From NCBI GenBank assembly GCA_964540515.1, contig CAZIMS010000002.1, positions 1 to 64,000 on the forward strand: a stretch of 64,000 nucleotides of DNA. The letters are read 5' to 3'. Position numbers and translations under genes: made by a program. Source of the DNA: JAOAGA01 sp964540515 (lineage in GTDB: Bacteria > CALINM01). Below the pieces are notes generated by a model. It was given only the letters and a program-made list of their open reading frames with translations. It was not told the DNA's origin and did no database searches. Shown here one piece after another: positions 8,190 to 17,320 of the stretch. Within the stretch, counting starts at the first letter, position 1; the number at the start of each line of letters is the position of its first letter.

Positions 8190-9177
8190 TTATATGTCCT
8201 TTTTGTAAGGTTTTTACTAATCCTATTGCTAATTTCAAAGCATTCTTAAAGCTTCTCTCGTCAGCTATACCCTTGCCAGCAATGTCAAAGGCAGTTCCAT
8301 GGTCAGGAGAGGTTCTTACAATAGGGAGTCCTAAGGTTACATTAACACCACTGTTAAAATATAGTGTTTTAAAGGTAGGCAAGATTTGGTCATGATAAAG
8401 CCCCAATACTAAATCGTACTCACCATTATATGCTTTGTATAGGGCTGTATCAGCTGGGGATGGTCCAAATAGATCTATCCCTCTCTTTCTTAAGGACTTA
8501 ACTATTGGTGTTAGAATTTCTATCTCTTCCTTACCAATAGCACCTTCTTCACCTGCATGAGGGTTAAGCCCTAAAAGGGATATTCTTGGAGCTTTTATCT
8601 TAAATAATCTTTTTAGTGACCAATGGGAAATTTCTATGGCCTCTTTTATCCTGTCGGGTTTGAGATTTGCTATAACAGATTTTAATGGTATATGAGTTGT
8701 TACGGTAGCCACTTTAAGATTCTTACCATAAAACATCATCAAAACTTTTGATTTAAAAGCTTCTGCAAAAAACTCTGTATGACCTGTGAAGTTTTTATAT
8801 TCTTTAAGCTCTATAATGCCCTTTTTGTAGATGGGTGCCGTAACGAGGGCAGAGATATTATGCCTTTTTATTAACTCAATGGCAATTTCAAGAGATCTAA
8901 TAGCAGATAGGGCAGTAGTTTTTGATGGTTTTCCAAAGGTGACTTTTTTAATGTAACCTACATTAATTAGGTTAATATTACCTTCTTGGTAATCAGAAAA
9001 ATCTTTTATCACATTAATTTTAGATGTAAAGGGTTCGAAGGCTGCCTTCTCACCGATGACTAAAACCTTTTTAGAGCTTTTGAAATCTTTTAAAGTCTTT
9101 ACAATTATCTCTGACCCAATAGAGGAAGGCTCACCAGCTGTTACTAATAATAGGTTTTTATAGTCTTTTTTCCACAT
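8179..9177 (-). CDS. pdxA: 4-hydroxythreonine-4-phosphate dehydrogenase PdxA
   Basis: This 332-residue enzyme oxidises 4-phosphohydroxy-L-threonine in the DXP-dependent pathway to pyridoxal phosphate. Visible family features are the N-terminal VTAGEPSSIGSEI (usually TxGDPAGIGPE), GHTEFFAE with a substrate/metal His, LGLNPHAGEEGAIGKEE, YHDQILPTFK, and the C-terminal GLPIVRTSPDHGTAFDIAGKG. The substrate-contact residues look intact even though the N-terminal loop deviates from consensus. It overlaps surA upstream by 20 bp and the phosphohexomutase downstream by 11 bp. A surA-pdxA neighbourhood is also seen in proteobacteria. Confidence 0.95.
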   Translation of the reverse strand: MWKKDYKNLLLVTAGEPSSIGSEIIVKTLKDFKSSKKVLVIGEKAAFEPFTSKINVIKDFSDYQEGNINLINVGYIKKVTFGKPSKTTALSAIRSLEIAIELIKRHNISALVTAPIYKKGIIELKEYKNFTGHTEFFAEAFKSKVLMMFYGKNLKVATVTTHIPLKSVIANLKPDRIKEAIEISHWSLKRLFKIKAPRISLLGLNPHAGEEGAIGKEEIEILTPIVKSLRKRGIDLFGPSPADTALYKAYNGEYDLVLGLYHDQILPTFKTLYFNSGVNVTLGLPIVRTSPDHGTAFDIAGKGIADERSFKNALKLAIGLVKTLQKGHINED

Positions 9178-10081
9178 AGAACTCTTTTTTGAGGTCGGAG
9201 ATATAATCCTGAAAAAGTTTATTAATACGCTCTACTGTATATGTATTTTTAAGTTTATCTTTCACTTCATCATAAGATTTTAGCCCTCTATAGCCTGTCT
9301 TTTTTAAGATAAATATCTGAAATCCCTGAGAAAACCTAATAAGAGGTCCTAACTGATTTTCTTTGAGATCCTTCATGGCCTTTTTCAACTCTGGAGCAAG
9401 TTCAGAAAATAAAATATCTTCTACTGAAGAGAATAGGGCATTACGTCTTGTTTTTGTCTCTAAATCTGCTAAAGGGACGCCCTTCTTGGCTAAGCTGTAA
9501 AGCTCCTTTACTTCTTCTTCGAAGTTTTCTGATTTATCATCGTAGATTGTTAGGACATCAAAACTAATTGTCTTCTTGTCCTCTCCGGCAATCTCTTTAT
9601 CGTAGTAGTTTTTTAAAATTTCATCTGTTACGTATACATTTGGTCTAATCTCACGGCTTATAATTTTTGCCTTTGTTATCTGATGTCTAACAATATTTCT
9701 GTAATCTTCAAGGGTTATACCTTCTCTTTTGAGCGCCTCAATAAGCACCTCAGTAGTAATATTATTGGCAATTTTTACATTTTCAATCTCTTCATCGATT
9801 TCTTTCTCCAAAACTATGATGCCCAATTTTTTTGCCTTTTGGGATAGCAGACTTCTCTCGATAAGCTCATCGAGGGCAAGCTCTTGCTTTTCTCGGGGAA
9901 TTTTTTGAAGTTCTTCATTGTTTTTTACAAGTAATGATTTTTTTAGATTACTCAAAAGTATTAGATCATCTCCAACTATAGCAACAATCCTATCTATTAT
10001 CCCAGCAGAGCTACTTTTAGAAAACAAGATTAAAAAGAAAAGGATAAAAACTATTTTTCTAAGGATTTTATTTTTTCCCAT
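9158..10081 (-). CDS. surA: SurA-like periplasmic chaperone / PpiC-type prolyl isomerase
   Basis: A 307-residue exported protein. The signal peptide is KILRKIVFILFFLILF...SSSAG, with likely cleavage after SSA near residue 26. The mature N-terminus GIIDRIVAIVGDDLILLSNL is the hallmark of SurA (D-x-I-V-A-x-V-[GN]). The N-terminal chaperone module is followed by one degenerate parvulin domain (about 165-270) and a C-terminal helix. SurA escorts outer-membrane proteins through the periplasm. With only one weak PPIase repeat, this member probably works mainly as a chaperone. It is the third of three consecutive chaperone genes and overlaps its neighbours by 31 bp (upstream) and 20 bp (downstream). 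Confidence 0.82.
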   Translation of the reverse strand: MGKNKILRKIVFILFFLILFSKSSSAGIIDRIVAIVGDDLILLSNLKKSLLVKNNEELQKIPREKQELALDELIERSLLSQKAKKLGIIVLEKEIDEEIENVKIANNITTEVLIEALKREGITLEDYRNIVRHQITKAKIISREIRPNVYVTDEILKNYYDKEIAGEDKKTISFDVLTIYDDKSENFEEEVKELYSLAKKGVPLADLETKTRRNALFSSVEDILFSELAPELKKAMKDLKENQLGPLIRFSQGFQIFILKKTGYRGLKSYDEVKDKLKNTYTVERINKLFQDYISDLKKEFYVEKRL

Positions 10082-10923
10082 TCTATCTTAACTCCATACT
10101 CTTTTCTTTTCTTTGCAAGCCAGTCGGCATATAAATTCCCCGAAAGCTCTTTAATAGCCTCTTTTTCTGCAATAGTCATTTTTTCTTCCTTTGTTAGTGG
10201 TCTTGCTTTAATATGCTCCTTTAATTTTAAGATATGAAAACCCAAGGAAGATTTTATAACTTTGGATAATTCTCCCACTTTTAATCTTCTTAAAGCATTT
10301 AAAAGCTCAAGGGGTATCTCATCGGCATTCAGATAATCTATTAAACCGCCCCTTTGTCCCTCTGGAGATAGGGAGTATTTTTTTGCAGTCTCTTCAAAGG
10401 AAGCACCATTTTTTAACTCCTCTAATGCTTTATAGGCTATCTCCTCTTTATTAGTAAGAATTTGGTAAAAAATAATTTTCTCTGGTTGAAAATCAGGTAT
10501 ATTTTTTAAGCTTTCTTCAACCAAAACAGGGTCTGCCTTTAAATCTTTTGCAAGGGTCTTTGCCATTTTCTCTCTAAGTAGAGATATTTCTGCAATCTTT
10601 AAGTGTCTCTCGGTGAGATTGTTTTCTTTTAAAAAGGAGTCTATCTCTTCTTTTGGTATCTGAAGATTAATTTTTTTTGCTTCTTCTTTTAAAATCTCTC
10701 TCTCTATGATGTTAGAGATAAAAAGCGCTAGTATGTTTGAGATATCCCCATTAGCATATAATGATTGATATTCCTCTAACTCCTTTTTAAACTGTGAGAT
10801 GGTAATCTTTTTTCCCCCAAGGGAGATAACAAAATCCTCCTCCTTTTTTGAGCAGGAAAAAAGGAGGAGTGTTAAGATTAAGTATATGAAGAGACTATTT
10901 TTTATCTTGTGCTTTAGGGTCAT
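10051..10923 (-). CDS. Lipoprotein peptidyl-prolyl cis-trans isomerase (PpiC/parvulin type), second copy
   Basis: From the ATG at 10923 this is a 290-residue lipoprotein. KHKIKNSLFIYLILTLLLFSC gives a charged n-region, a hydrophobic core and a lipobox ending in Cys near residue 24. A SurA_N-like helical region follows, then a parvulin domain (KYSLSPEGQRGGLIDYLNADEIP, VIKSSLGFHILKLKEH). In-frame ATGs at 10962 and 10947 would extend the N-terminus into the upstream gene; I prefer 10923 because it gives a standard signal peptide. No strong Shine-Dalgarno separates the options. It is sandwiched between a PrsA-like gene and surA, all overlapping, so the three are likely co-expressed. Confidence 0.8.
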   Translation of the reverse strand: MTLKHKIKNSLFIYLILTLLLFSCSKKEEDFVISLGGKKITISQFKKELEEYQSLYANGDISNILALFISNIIEREILKEEAKKINLQIPKEEIDSFLKENNLTERHLKIAEISLLREKMAKTLAKDLKADPVLVEESLKNIPDFQPEKIIFYQILTNKEEIAYKALEELKNGASFEETAKKYSLSPEGQRGGLIDYLNADEIPLELLNALRRLKVGELSKVIKSSLGFHILKLKEHIKARPLTKEEKMTIAEKEAIKELSGNLYADWLAKKRKEYGVKIEWEKIKSLEK

Positions 10924-11788
10924 TCTGCTTTTCTGAGAGGAGTTCATCGTAAATCTTAACATTATATTTCTTCTTCAGGTCTTCCAGAAGTTTATCAAAA
11001 ACCTTTCTCTGATTTTCCTTTATGTATATCTCTTTAAGTTCCTCTTTTATTTCTTCAAATGGTGGTATTTTCCCTTTTTCTCTGTTAACAAGCTTAATGA
11101 TATGATAACCAAACTGAGATTTTACAACAGGGCTAATATCTCCTGATTTTTTCAGTTTTTCTAAAGCCGCTTCATATTCTGGAACAAGAGTTCCCTTTTC
11201 ATGAGAGCCTATATCTCCACCCTGTTTACCAGAAGAGTCAATTGAGTGTTCTTGTGCAAAGGCTTCAAACTTTGTCGGGTCTTTTTTAAGCTTTTCATAT
11301 AGCTCATCGGCTAACTTTTTGTCCTTTACTAAGATATGCTTTGAGTGGGTCTTTTCTGGTTCCTCAAAGTCTTTTTTGTTTTTTTCATAGTACTCTTTTA
11401 ACTCTTTATCATCGACTTTTGTCTCTGTAAGAACTTTTTTTCTAAGATAAGTATCTATTACAATTCTTTTCTTAAGCTTTTCAAGGTCTCTTAATATCTT
11501 CTCATCTTTGTCAAGCCCTTCTTTTTTTGCTTCTAAATAGACAATCTCTCTCTTAACAATGCTATCTATGAACTCTTTTCTACCCTCCTTTGTGTTAACG
11601 ATGTGTTTTAGCTGTTCAGGTAAGTTTTCCATCTCTTCTTTCAAATCCTGCTCTGTTACCTTGCTATCGCCTACTTCTATAACAATCTTACCTTTAGGCT
11701 GCTCCTTAGTCTCGCTTGAGGTTGCCTTTTTACTGCAACCAAAGATTAAGATTGCTAATACTAAAAAAATTACTCTAAAGTTTTTCAT
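10895..11788 (-). CDS. PrsA-like lipoprotein peptidyl-prolyl cis-trans isomerase
   Basis: This 297-residue protein starts MKNFRVIFLVLAILIFGCSKK, a lipoprotein signal with Cys near residue 18. Around residues 30-135 is a SurA_N-type chaperone region (IVIEVGDSKVTEQDLKEEM). A canonical parvulin PPIase domain follows (about 140-240), with HSKHILVKDKK, SIDSSGKQGGDIGSHEKG and VVKSQFGYHIIKLVN. The C-terminus is highly charged and basic. It would assist folding of exported proteins while anchored to a membrane. The gene follows mfd after 25 nt. It is the best preserved enzymatically of the three adjacent chaperones. Confidence 0.85.
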   Translation of the reverse strand: MKNFRVIFLVLAILIFGCSKKATSSETKEQPKGKIVIEVGDSKVTEQDLKEEMENLPEQLKHIVNTKEGRKEFIDSIVKREIVYLEAKKEGLDKDEKILRDLEKLKKRIVIDTYLRKKVLTETKVDDKELKEYYEKNKKDFEEPEKTHSKHILVKDKKLADELYEKLKKDPTKFEAFAQEHSIDSSGKQGGDIGSHEKGTLVPEYEAALEKLKKSGDISPVVKSQFGYHIIKLVNREKGKIPPFEEIKEELKEIYIKENQRKVFDKLLEDLKKKYNVKIYDELLSEKQNDPKAQDKK

Positions 11789-11813
11789 TAAACCCCCTAA
11801 TTTTTGTATCTTT

Positions 11814-14800
11814 TTATTGTTTTATCTTAACACTTTGGATAAATACTTGCAAAATCTTTTTCATATTCTCATAACTGAAGTCTTTATCTTTTACGAAGAT
11901 ATAAATTTTTTCCGGTGGTACATATCTTGCCCTGCCTTCTTTTTTTAGATAGCTATTTATAACTTCCTTGGGTGGTATAAAGTTGTTGTCAAAGACTATT
12001 GCAAAATGGTCATCTATGATACTTAAGCTTGTTATCCCCAAAGAGGAAAGCTCTATCTCGAGCTCTTTCTGATAAATAAAATTCCTCAATTCATTAGGAA
12101 TGTTACCAAATCTGTCCCTAAGCTCTTCTTCTATTGAGATTAGGTCTCTTGCGGAGGATATAGCAAAGATTTTCTTATAAAAATTGAGTCTCTCCCGGGT
12201 TGAACTGATATAATTTTCAGGGATATAGCAAGGTATGGGTAGCTTAACCTCTGTCTCAACTTTTTTAATTATTATCTCTTCACCTTTCTCGTATCTAAGC
12301 TCTCTAATGGTCTCATCAAGTAACTGCATGTATAGCTCAAGGCCTATCTCATTTATTCTTCCTGACTGTTTGGTGCCTATAAGCTCACCAGCTCCCCTAA
12401 TCTCAAGGTCATGCACAGCAAGTCTAAAGCCCGAGCCCAGCTCCTCAAGTTCTTGAAGGGCCTGTAACCTCTTTATAGCATCTTTCGTTATTAAGTGAAA
12501 AGAAGGGACAAGAAAATAGGCAAAGGCCTTTCTTGAAGACCTACCAACTCTACCCCTAAGTTGATATAAATCTGCTAACCCAAACTTGTCTGCCCTATTT
12601 ACTATTATTGTGTTTACATTTGACATATCAAGACCAGATTCTATAATAGCTGTGGATAACAATATATGAAAATCTCCAGCCTTAAATCTCTCAAAAATAT
12701 CTTTAAGGTGATTCTCCTCCATCCTTCCGTGGGCGACCTCTATCTTTGCATAAGGCAAAAGAGTAGATAAATAGTTTTTAATCGCAAATATAGAGATTAT
12801 TCTGTTGTGTACAAAAAAGATTTGTCCGCCTCTTTGTATCTCCCTCTCGCAGGCTTCTTTTATTATCTCTGGTGAGAATTTTGTTACATAAGTTTTTATC
12901 GCTAACCTGCCCTCAGGTGGAGAGGCTATAATACTTATGTCCCTAATATTTGCTAATGACATATGAAGAGTTCGTGGTATAGGTGTTGCAGAAAGGGTAA
13001 GAACGTCAACAAGAGCCTTTAGGCTTTTTAATCTCTCTTTATGAGCTACACCAAACTTGTGTTCTTCATCAATTACTATCAACCCCAAGTCTTTAAAAGC
13101 AATGTCTTTTGCAAGCAATCTATGGGTGCCTATTATAATGTCAATCTCACCATCTTTTAGCATATCCACGGTATTTTTTTGTTCTTTTTTATCCACAAAT
13201 CTACTAAGAATAGCCACCTTAAATCCCATCGGCTCAAACCTATTTTTAAAGACATTGTAATGCTGCTCTGCTAATATGGTAGTAGGTGCTATTAATGCCA
13301 CCTGTTTTCCACAATCGACAGCAACAAAGCTTGCCCTTATGGCTACCTCAGTTTTACCAAAACCGACATCTCCACAGATAATTCTATCCATCGGTTTTGC
13401 TGAAGCCATATCATTAAGTACATCTTCTATAGCTCTTTTTTGATCCTCTGTCTCCTCAAACTCAAAAGAAGCTGAAAACTCCTCGTAGTTAATTCTGTTA
13501 ATAGGAAAAACAAAACCCTCACTTGTCTTTCTTATCGCTTCAAGCTTAAGTATCTCCTCTGCCCACTTTCTTATGTCTTCTTTTGCCTTATTTTTTCTAT
13601 TCTGCCACTTTTTGTCTCCCAATCTATCTATCTTCGCCACATAATCTTCTGAGGATATATACTTTTGTATGAGGTTAATTTTGTCTACTGGTATGAAAAG
13701 TTTTGAGTTATCGGCATATTCAAGCTCTATAAACTCTCCCTTTTTACCAAGTATCTCAATCTGTTTAAGTCCTCGATAAATACCAATACCGTGGTCGATA
13801 TGAACAGCTAAATCTCCTTCTTTAAGCTCATAAATAGAAGAAATATAGGAAGTTAAGGCCTTATTTTTTTGTTCTTTCTGTTTTTCTTTGTACCCAAAAA
13901 TTTCTTCTTCCGTAATAAACCATAAACTTTCTGAGAAAATCTTAAAACCCTTTGAGAGACGACCTTTGATTAATGCGATCTTGCCCTTATCAAGAGAGCT
14001 TATCTCATTAAAGTCTTTGATATCAGATACAGCCTTTTCATTGTAAAAGCTAAGAATCTCTTTTATCTTTTCCTTTTGTGTTTCCGAACGAGTTACTATT
14101 ACAATCTTAAAAAGCGCTCTTTTATCTGCAAGATAATCAAGAAGCGTCTGAAGGGGATGTTTTTTTTCTTGCGCTTTGCCTGACAAAAAATTTTTTTCGA
14201 TAAGCTCTTTATTATCCTGAAAATCGAAATATATGTTTTTCTCGCCTTTAAAAGATGTAATATTAAGAGAAATAATGTTTTCTATATTTTCTAAAGTTTT
14301 AACATCAAAGATGAAAGAAGGCATTCCTACAAAGTTATTCTCATTTTTTGAGGATTCATAGGCTTTGTTTATAGTTTCGGTTATGCTTTTTCTCTGAGTT
14401 TGCAAATCGTTAATATGAAAGGTTATTACATAGGGGTCTTGAAAATTATTAAAAAAGAAAGAGCCCTTTTTGTATAATATAGGTAGCAAGTATTCTATTC
14501 CACCAAAATATATCCCTATCCTTATCTTTTCAGAGATGTCATCTCTTTTCCATTTTTCTATGGAGTGTAAATCAGAATAATCTTTTATTTTTTCAAGGGC
14601 AGTATTTATATAACTTTCTTTAAAAACGAAGTCTCTGGATGGTAAGATGTAGGCTTCTAAAGAGTTTGTGATGGTTCTTTGAGATAGGGGGTCGAAAAAT
14701 CTTATACTTTCCACAGTGTCTCCAAAAAACTCAATCCTTAACGGTAGGTCGTAATAGGGAGAAAAGACATCTATAAGACCTCCCTTTACTGAGTATTCCC

Positions 14801-15269
14801 CAACTATCTCAACATTTTCAACTTTTTGATAGCCTATAAGGGGTAGCGTAGCTCTTAGCTCCTCATATGAAAAATCTTCTCCCTTTAGCAAATATATATA
14901 GTTTTCTTCAAGAACATCGATGGGAATAACAGGCTCTATTAGCGATTTAAGAGTAGTTAAAAAAAGACCTGTCTTTTTTTTAGTGAAGAAAATTGTTCTT
15001 ATCCTCTCTCCCAAACTCTCTGCAGGTGGATTAGATTTGCTATATGGTAGTGTTGAAAGTTGAGGAAACTTATAGACCTGGTTAGTGAAAAATTTTATGT
15101 TTTCATAGAGACTGTTTAAGCTTTTTTCATCCTCAGCTAATATAACAATTTTTGAAGAGACAATATCTTGTATCTTCTTTAGGGTGTAAGAAAACTGTGA
15201 TATATCTTGAAAATATATCTCTCTTTCTTTTGATTCTAAAATTTTTTTTAAACTGTCAATCTCAAACAT
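11814..15269 (-). CDS. mfd: Transcription-repair coupling factor Mfd
   Basis: An approximately 1150-residue protein with the full Mfd architecture. It has a UvrB-like N-terminal region (GEYSVKGGLIDVFSP), an RNA-polymerase-interaction domain (LKEGDLAVHIDHGIGIYRGL), a RecG-like translocase with Walker A GDVGFGKTE near residue 631, DEEH, SATPIPRTL and QLRGRVGRS, and a C-terminal TRCF domain. Mfd removes RNA polymerase stalled at lesions and recruits UvrA. I take the ATG at 15269; an in-frame TTG two codons upstream is less likely. The start codon sits directly behind an intrinsic terminator serving the ferritin-like gene, with no ribosome-binding site, which is unusual. Confidence 0.96.
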   Translation of the reverse strand: MFEIDSLKKILESKEREIYFQDISQFSYTLKKIQDIVSSKIVILAEDEKSLNSLYENIKFFTNQVYKFPQLSTLPYSKSNPPAESLGERIRTIFFTKKKTGLFLTTLKSLIEPVIPIDVLEENYIYLLKGEDFSYEELRATLPLIGYQKVENVEIVGEYSVKGGLIDVFSPYYDLPLRIEFFGDTVESIRFFDPLSQRTITNSLEAYILPSRDFVFKESYINTALEKIKDYSDLHSIEKWKRDDISEKIRIGIYFGGIEYLLPILYKKGSFFFNNFQDPYVITFHINDLQTQRKSITETINKAYESSKNENNFVGMPSFIFDVKTLENIENIISLNITSFKGEKNIYFDFQDNKELIEKNFLSGKAQEKKHPLQTLLDYLADKRALFKIVIVTRSETQKEKIKEILSFYNEKAVSDIKDFNEISSLDKGKIALIKGRLSKGFKIFSESLWFITEEEIFGYKEKQKEQKNKALTSYISSIYELKEGDLAVHIDHGIGIYRGLKQIEILGKKGEFIELEYADNSKLFIPVDKINLIQKYISSEDYVAKIDRLGDKKWQNRKNKAKEDIRKWAEEILKLEAIRKTSEGFVFPINRINYEEFSASFEFEETEDQKRAIEDVLNDMASAKPMDRIICGDVGFGKTEVAIRASFVAVDCGKQVALIAPTTILAEQHYNVFKNRFEPMGFKVAILSRFVDKKEQKNTVDMLKDGEIDIIIGTHRLLAKDIAFKDLGLIVIDEEHKFGVAHKERLKSLKALVDVLTLSATPIPRTLHMSLANIRDISIIASPPEGRLAIKTYVTKFSPEIIKEACEREIQRGGQIFFVHNRIISIFAIKNYLSTLLPYAKIEVAHGRMEENHLKDIFERFKAGDFHILLSTAIIESGLDMSNVNTIIVNRADKFGLADLYQLRGRVGRSSRKAFAYFLVPSFHLITKDAIKRLQALQELEELGSGFRLAVHDLEIRGAGELIGTKQSGRINEIGLELYMQLLDETIRELRYEKGEEIIIKKVETEVKLPIPCYIPENYISSTRERLNFYKKIFAISSARDLISIEEELRDRFGNIPNELRNFIYQKELEIELSSLGITSLSIIDDHFAIVFDNNFIPPKEVINSYLKKEGRARYVPPEKIYIFVKDKDFSYENMKKILQVFIQSVKIKQ

Positions 15270-15272
15270 AAG

Positions 15273-15305
15273 CAAAAAAAAGGCAGACCTAAAAAAAGGT
15301 CTGCC
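15273..15305 (-). terminator. Intrinsic terminator between the ferritin-like gene and mfd
   Basis: On the minus strand a perfect 9-bp stem (GGCAGACCT / AGGTCTGCC, 15282-15305) with a six-base loop is followed by eight T residues. It should end the transcript of the ferritin-like gene. It lies only a few bases before the mfd ATG at 15269. Confidence 0.88.
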
Positions 15306-15331
15306 TCTCTTCCTTCTATATTATTTTTGAA

Positions 15332-15757
15332 TTACTTTGATAGATAACTCTCAAAGGAAGCAAGGTGCTCTTCTTCATCGGCAAGTATGCCAATGAAAAG
15401 GTTAGCAGTGATATAATCACCTTCTTTGTTTGCTAAGGCGATAATTTCTTTGTACATAGTTATAGCCTCTTCTTCTGCCTTTTTATCAAGGGTTAACATC
15501 TCATCTACGTTTTTACCAATAGTGATTGGTGTAGGAACTGTTGTGGGAACACCGCCTAACATAACAAGCCTCTCAGCGATTAATTCAGCATGCTTCATCT
15601 CAGTAATAGCAAACTTCTTAAAAATACCTTTTACAACCTCTCCTTTAAGGCCAAAGGCCTGTACATGCTGCCACATATACTGGACAGATACTTGAATTTC
15701 TCTTGCTATTGCATCGTTTAACAGACTTTTCAAATCCTTCTTGTTTTTTGTGGCCAT
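15332..15757 (-). CDS. Ferritin-like diiron protein (bacterioferritin/Dps-related)
   Basis: This 141-residue four-helix-bundle protein has the ferritin-like metal ligand pattern. A Glu in AREIQVSVQYMW lies in helix 1, EMKHAE in helix 2, EEEAITMYKE in helix 3 and DEEEHLASFE in helix 4, giving two ExxH motifs. The family includes bacterioferritins, rubrerythrin-like proteins and ferritin-like oxidoreductases that store iron or detoxify oxygen and peroxide. No rubredoxin domain is present, and no obvious heme Met can be assigned. A strong AGGAGG ribosome-binding site precedes the ATG at 15757, and an intrinsic terminator ends the gene, so it can be a single-gene unit behind the liv operon. Confidence 0.83.
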   Translation of the reverse strand: MATKNKKDLKSLLNDAIAREIQVSVQYMWQHVQAFGLKGEVVKGIFKKFAITEMKHAELIAERLVMLGGVPTTVPTPITIGKNVDEMLTLDKKAEEEAITMYKEIIALANKEGDYITANLFIGILADEEEHLASFESYLSK

Positions 15758-15831
15758 CTAATCCTCCTGTTTTATGCTTTATTTAAAATGATAATACAAT
15801 TTAAAATTTTTTCAAGTGAAGAAAGATTATG

Positions 15832-16554
15832 TTATGCGCCTAAATAGGCTTTTATAATCTCAGGATTTTTTAGTATTTCTTTAGAGTCGCCAGTCATTAT
15901 AATCTTTCCATTTTCTATTACATAACCTCTTTTTGAGGTTTTTAAAGCCATTATGGCATTTTGTTCCACCATGATTATAGAGATACCTTTAGTTTCATTT
16001 ATTTTTTCAATTAAATTGAAGATCTCTGAGGTAATCTTTGGAGAAAGCCCCATTGATGGCTCATCAAGGAGAAGCAGTTTAGGATTTGACATTAGTGCCC
16101 GTCCTATAGCAAGCATTTGTTGTTCTCCTCCTGACAATGTCCCTGCTGGTTGAAATAGTCTTTCTTCTATTCTTGGAAAGGTCTTTAATACAAGCTCAAA
16201 ATTTTCCCTAACTAACTTCTTATCTTTTATAAAGTAGGCACCTAACTCTAAGTTTTCTTTTACGCTTAAGGTTTGAAAGACCCTTCTCCCCTCAGGTACC
16301 ATGGCGATACCTCTCTTTACTATTTCCTCTGGTTGCTTATTAGTGATGTTAGTGGATTGGAAAAAAATATTACCTTCCACAACCTTTGCTATACCTGTTA
16401 TAGCCTTAAGTAGTGTTGATTTTCCAGCACCATTGGCTCCGATTATGGATATTATCTCCCCCTCATAGACTTTTATTGATATCTCATTTAGTGCTTTAAT
16501 TACACCATAACTAACAGATATATTCTCTGTCTCAAAAAAACAGGTATTAGGCAC
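15832..16554 (-). CDS. livF: Branched-chain amino-acid ABC transporter, ATP-binding protein LivF
   Basis: A 240-residue ABC ATPase with Walker A GANGAGKST, signature LSGGEQQ, Walker B LLLLDEPSMGL, and the LivF-typical phrases MVPEGRRVFQTLSVKENLELGA and MVEQNA. It energises import of leucine, isoleucine and valine through LivHM at the inner membrane. It is the last liv gene and overlaps livG by 8 bp. Subunit identity follows from the sequence style and gene order. The actual substrate could be other small amino acids or amides, because the family is promiscuous. Confidence 0.92.
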   Translation of the reverse strand: MPNTCFFETENISVSYGVIKALNEISIKVYEGEIISIIGANGAGKSTLLKAITGIAKVVEGNIFFQSTNITNKQPEEIVKRGIAMVPEGRRVFQTLSVKENLELGAYFIKDKKLVRENFELVLKTFPRIEERLFQPAGTLSGGEQQMLAIGRALMSNPKLLLLDEPSMGLSPKITSEIFNLIEKINETKGISIIMVEQNAIMALKTSKRGYVIENGKIIMTGDSKEILKNPEIIKAYLGA

Positions 16555-17320
16555 AGGAAAACTCCTCGCCTAAGTATGCCTCTATGACTCTTTTATCGCT
16601 TTTTACTTCCTCTGGTGTTCCTTCCATAATTTTTTCTCCAAAGTCAACGACTATAATCCTTTTTGATATATTCATTACAAAATCCATATGGTGCTCAATA
16701 ATAATAATCGTTGTTTTAAAGCTCTCCTGGATCTTATAAAAGATATCTATGAGCTCTAAGACCTCGGAAGGGTTCATACCTGCTGCTGGTTCATCTACAA
16801 GCAAAAGCTCTGGTTCAATGGCTAATGCCCTTGCTATCTCTAACTTTCTTTGCTCACCATAGGGTAGACTAATTGCTGGATAACTTGCTTTTTTATCTAA
16901 GGAAAAAAATTCTAATAATCTTCTTGTCTTTTCCTCGGCCTCTATCTTTTTATGATAAAATCTCTTATCTCTTAAAATGCTTGAGATTAAGCTATAGTCG
17001 CTTTTCACAAGGGCTGAAGCCAATACATTTTCAAAGATTGACATAGATTTAAAGAGTCTCAAATTTTGAAAGGTTCTCGAAATACCTAAGTTAATCCTCT
17101 TATAGGTAGGTAGATTTGTTATATCTTGCTTATTATAAATAATCTTACCTTTGTCAGGTTGATAAAAACCTGTAATGAGATTAAATATTGTTGTCTTTCC
17201 AGCGCCATTGGGACCAATTATACTTAGTATCTCTCCTCTGTTAACAAAGAAAGATACATCTGATACTGCCCTGATACCACCAAAGTTTTTAGTAATATTG
17301 TTGACTTCAAGGATCTTCAT
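16547..17320 (-). CDS. livG: Branched-chain amino-acid ABC transporter, ATP-binding protein LivG
   Basis: A 257-residue ABC ATPase. Walker A is GPNGAGKTT near residues 35-43, the signature is LPYGEQRKLE, and Walker B is LLLVDEPAAGMNPSE. The LivG hallmark ISRTFQNLRLFKSMSIFENV is present, as is the C-terminal EEVKSDKRVIEAYLGEE. It pairs with LivF under the LivHM permease. The ATG overlaps the end of livM by 4 bp. Everything required for function is intact. Confidence 0.94.
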   Translation of the reverse strand: MKILEVNNITKNFGGIRAVSDVSFFVNRGEILSIIGPNGAGKTTIFNLITGFYQPDKGKIIYNKQDITNLPTYKRINLGISRTFQNLRLFKSMSIFENVLASALVKSDYSLISSILRDKRFYHKKIEAEEKTRRLLEFFSLDKKASYPAISLPYGEQRKLEIARALAIEPELLLVDEPAAGMNPSEVLELIDIFYKIQESFKTTIIIIEHHMDFVMNISKRIIVVDFGEKIMEGTPEEVKSDKRVIEAYLGEEFSCA

